Source of the DNA: Anaerolineaceae bacterium
Lineage (GTDB): Bacteria > Chloroflexota > Anaerolineae > Anaerolineales > Anaerolineaceae
Assembly (NCBI GenBank): GCA_003532515.1
Contig: DOEX01000084.1
Coordinates: 1,735 to 8,249 of the forward strand
DNA length: 6,515 nt
Direction of reading: 5' to 3'
Shown one piece after another: positions 6,179 to 6,515 of this stretch. Below the pieces are notes generated by a model. The model saw only the letters and a program-made list of their open reading frames with translations, searched no databases and was not told where the DNA came from. How positions within the stretch are numbered: position 1 is the first letter of the stretch; each line of letters opens with the position of its first letter. The translations under genes were made by a program, and so were the position numbers.

Positions 6179-6249
6179 CAAGTTTTTTCTATTAGTGTGT
6201 TTGGTTAGTGAATAATACTCAAAGCGGTCGAACCAGGTTGAAACAAGTA

Positions 6250-6277
6250 TTGTTATGATATATGGGTTGAATATAAT
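6250..6277 (+). promoter_or_regulatory. Candidate sigma70-like promoter, rightward
   Basis: A -35-like TTGTTA (6250-6255) is separated by 16 bases from a perfect -10 TATAAT (6272-6277) in a very AT-rich stretch. It would transcribe the small ORF at 6341 and the gene starting at 6497, leaving a leader of about 55 nt. AT-rich sequence produces such matches by chance, so confidence is moderate. Confidence 0.45.
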
Positions 6278-6340
6278 TATTATAGTAATTTGTTTGGGGA
6301 AATACAAGTACAAAAGAAGTATTTCATGGAGGTTTGTCCG

Positions 6341-6496
6341 GTGATTAACTGTCCTTCCGATTGGAGGGTTGTTTTACTTGAGATGCTGGCTGCAGTGATG
6401 GAAATGCAAGATGTCAGGATGAAAAAGTCTATGAAAAGAAAAAAGGCAGATTGCCACGCGCCTGACGGCGCTCGCAATGACAGAAGGGGGATTTAA
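6341..6496 (+). CDS. Small hypothetical protein (51 aa), 3' end formed by a palindromic repeat
   Basis: A GTG start at 6341 has a strong GGAGG (6328-6332) with an 8-nt spacer. The frame could extend upstream to a TTG at 6290, but that start has no clear ribosome binding site. The predicted peptide has a short amphipathic part, DWRVVLLEMLAAVMEMQD, then a basic stretch MKKSMKRKK, then ADCHAPDGARNDRRGI, which is just the translation of the REP-like element. No family is recognised. The stop TAA (6494-6496) directly abuts the ATG at 6497, so it could be a leader ORF coupled to that gene. It could also be a small gene whose original end was replaced by the repeat, or simply non-coding leader. Confidence 0.35.
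   Translation: MINCPSDWRVVLLEMLAAVMEMQDVRMKKSMKRKKADCHAPDGARNDRRGI
6419..6430 (+). repeat. Direct repeat copy 1 (ATGAAAAAGTCT)
   Basis: The 12 bases ATGAAAAAGTCT at 6419-6430 recur exactly at 6497-6508. The REP-like element lies in the 66 bases between the copies. In this copy the ATG is an internal Met of the small ORF with no good ribosome binding site; the second copy is the start of the next gene. Confidence 0.6.
6446..6482. repeat. REP-like palindromic element
   Basis: The element has outer arms ATTGC (6450-6454) and GCAAT (6474-6478) and inner arms GCGCC (6458-6462) and GGCGC (6467-6471) around a TGAC loop. The short unpaired bases CAC and TC separate the arm pairs. The flanks GCAGATTGCCACG and TCGCAATGACAG match a dispersed intergenic palindrome that I recall from many bacterial genomes, in which the outer flanks are constant and the inner stem varies. 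It is markedly more GC-rich than its surroundings. Copy number in this genome cannot be judged from one window. Confidence 0.65.
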
Positions 6497-6515
6497 ATGA
6501 AAAAGTCTCTTGGCA
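6497..6515 (+). CDS. Start of a gene truncated by the window edge
   Basis: The ATG at 6497 has a purine-rich ribosome binding site, AAGGGGG (6484-6490), with a 6-nt spacer. Only MKKSLG is visible, consistent with the start of a signal peptide or any basic N-terminus. The ribosome binding site lies just beyond the palindromic element, and the upstream ORF ends at the preceding base. No function can be given. Confidence 0.55.

Overview
The window looks like part of a chromosome from a Chloroflexota bacterium, most likely class Anaerolineae. The evidence is indirect. Two adjacent secreted-protein reading frames end in the tail pattern L-(Y/F)-L-(P/S)-L-I-x-(R/K), which I recall as common on exported proteins of that phylum. 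One of them carries the glycine-rich 'GGVYxLSGxxGQPDAG...LSGGFW' module typical of such genomes. The surface proteins are lipoproteins with acidic, Pro/Thr-rich linkers. No rRNA or marker gene is present, so the assignment is inference.

Left half, + strand (18-2998): a complete four-gene operon for a polar amino-acid ABC importer, in the order solute-binding lipoprotein, permease 1, ATPase, permease 2. The last three genes are tightly packed (17-nt gap, then a 1-base overlap). The binding-protein gene is separated from them by an 82-nt gap holding a strong GC-rich stem-loop without a T-tract, which probably lets the binding protein be made in excess of the membrane parts. The lipoprotein captures the amino acid outside the membrane, the two different permeases form the channel, and the ATPase (presumably a dimer) powers transport.

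Centre (2999-3247): a convergent intergenic region of about 250 bases ending in a strong bidirectional terminator at 3188-3228. The 189 bases before it hold a weak hairpin and a possible 23-codon basic, Trp-containing ORF.

Right half, - strand (3248-6121): three leftward units. The gene nearest the operon encodes a lipoprotein HtrA-like trypsin/PDZ serine protease with an extra C-terminal domain, and has its own sigma70-like promoter. Upstream of it is a short, probably broken gene for a glycine-rich secreted protein. Upstream of that is a gene for a secreted jelly-roll (LamG/concanavalin-like) protein. The last two share the C-terminal tail. A hairpin lies between them.

Right edge (6125-6515): a divergent AT-rich regulatory region with two perfect palindromes and a rightward promoter candidate. 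It leads to a 51-codon ORF with a good ribosome binding site. The 3' end of this ORF is made by a REP-like palindromic element. Its stop codon directly abuts an ATG (6497) that starts a gene running off the window. The most unusual points are the shared C-terminal tail, the palindromic element inside the small ORF, and the single-base lesion that appears to have destroyed the glycine-rich gene. The ABC operon itself is ordinary.
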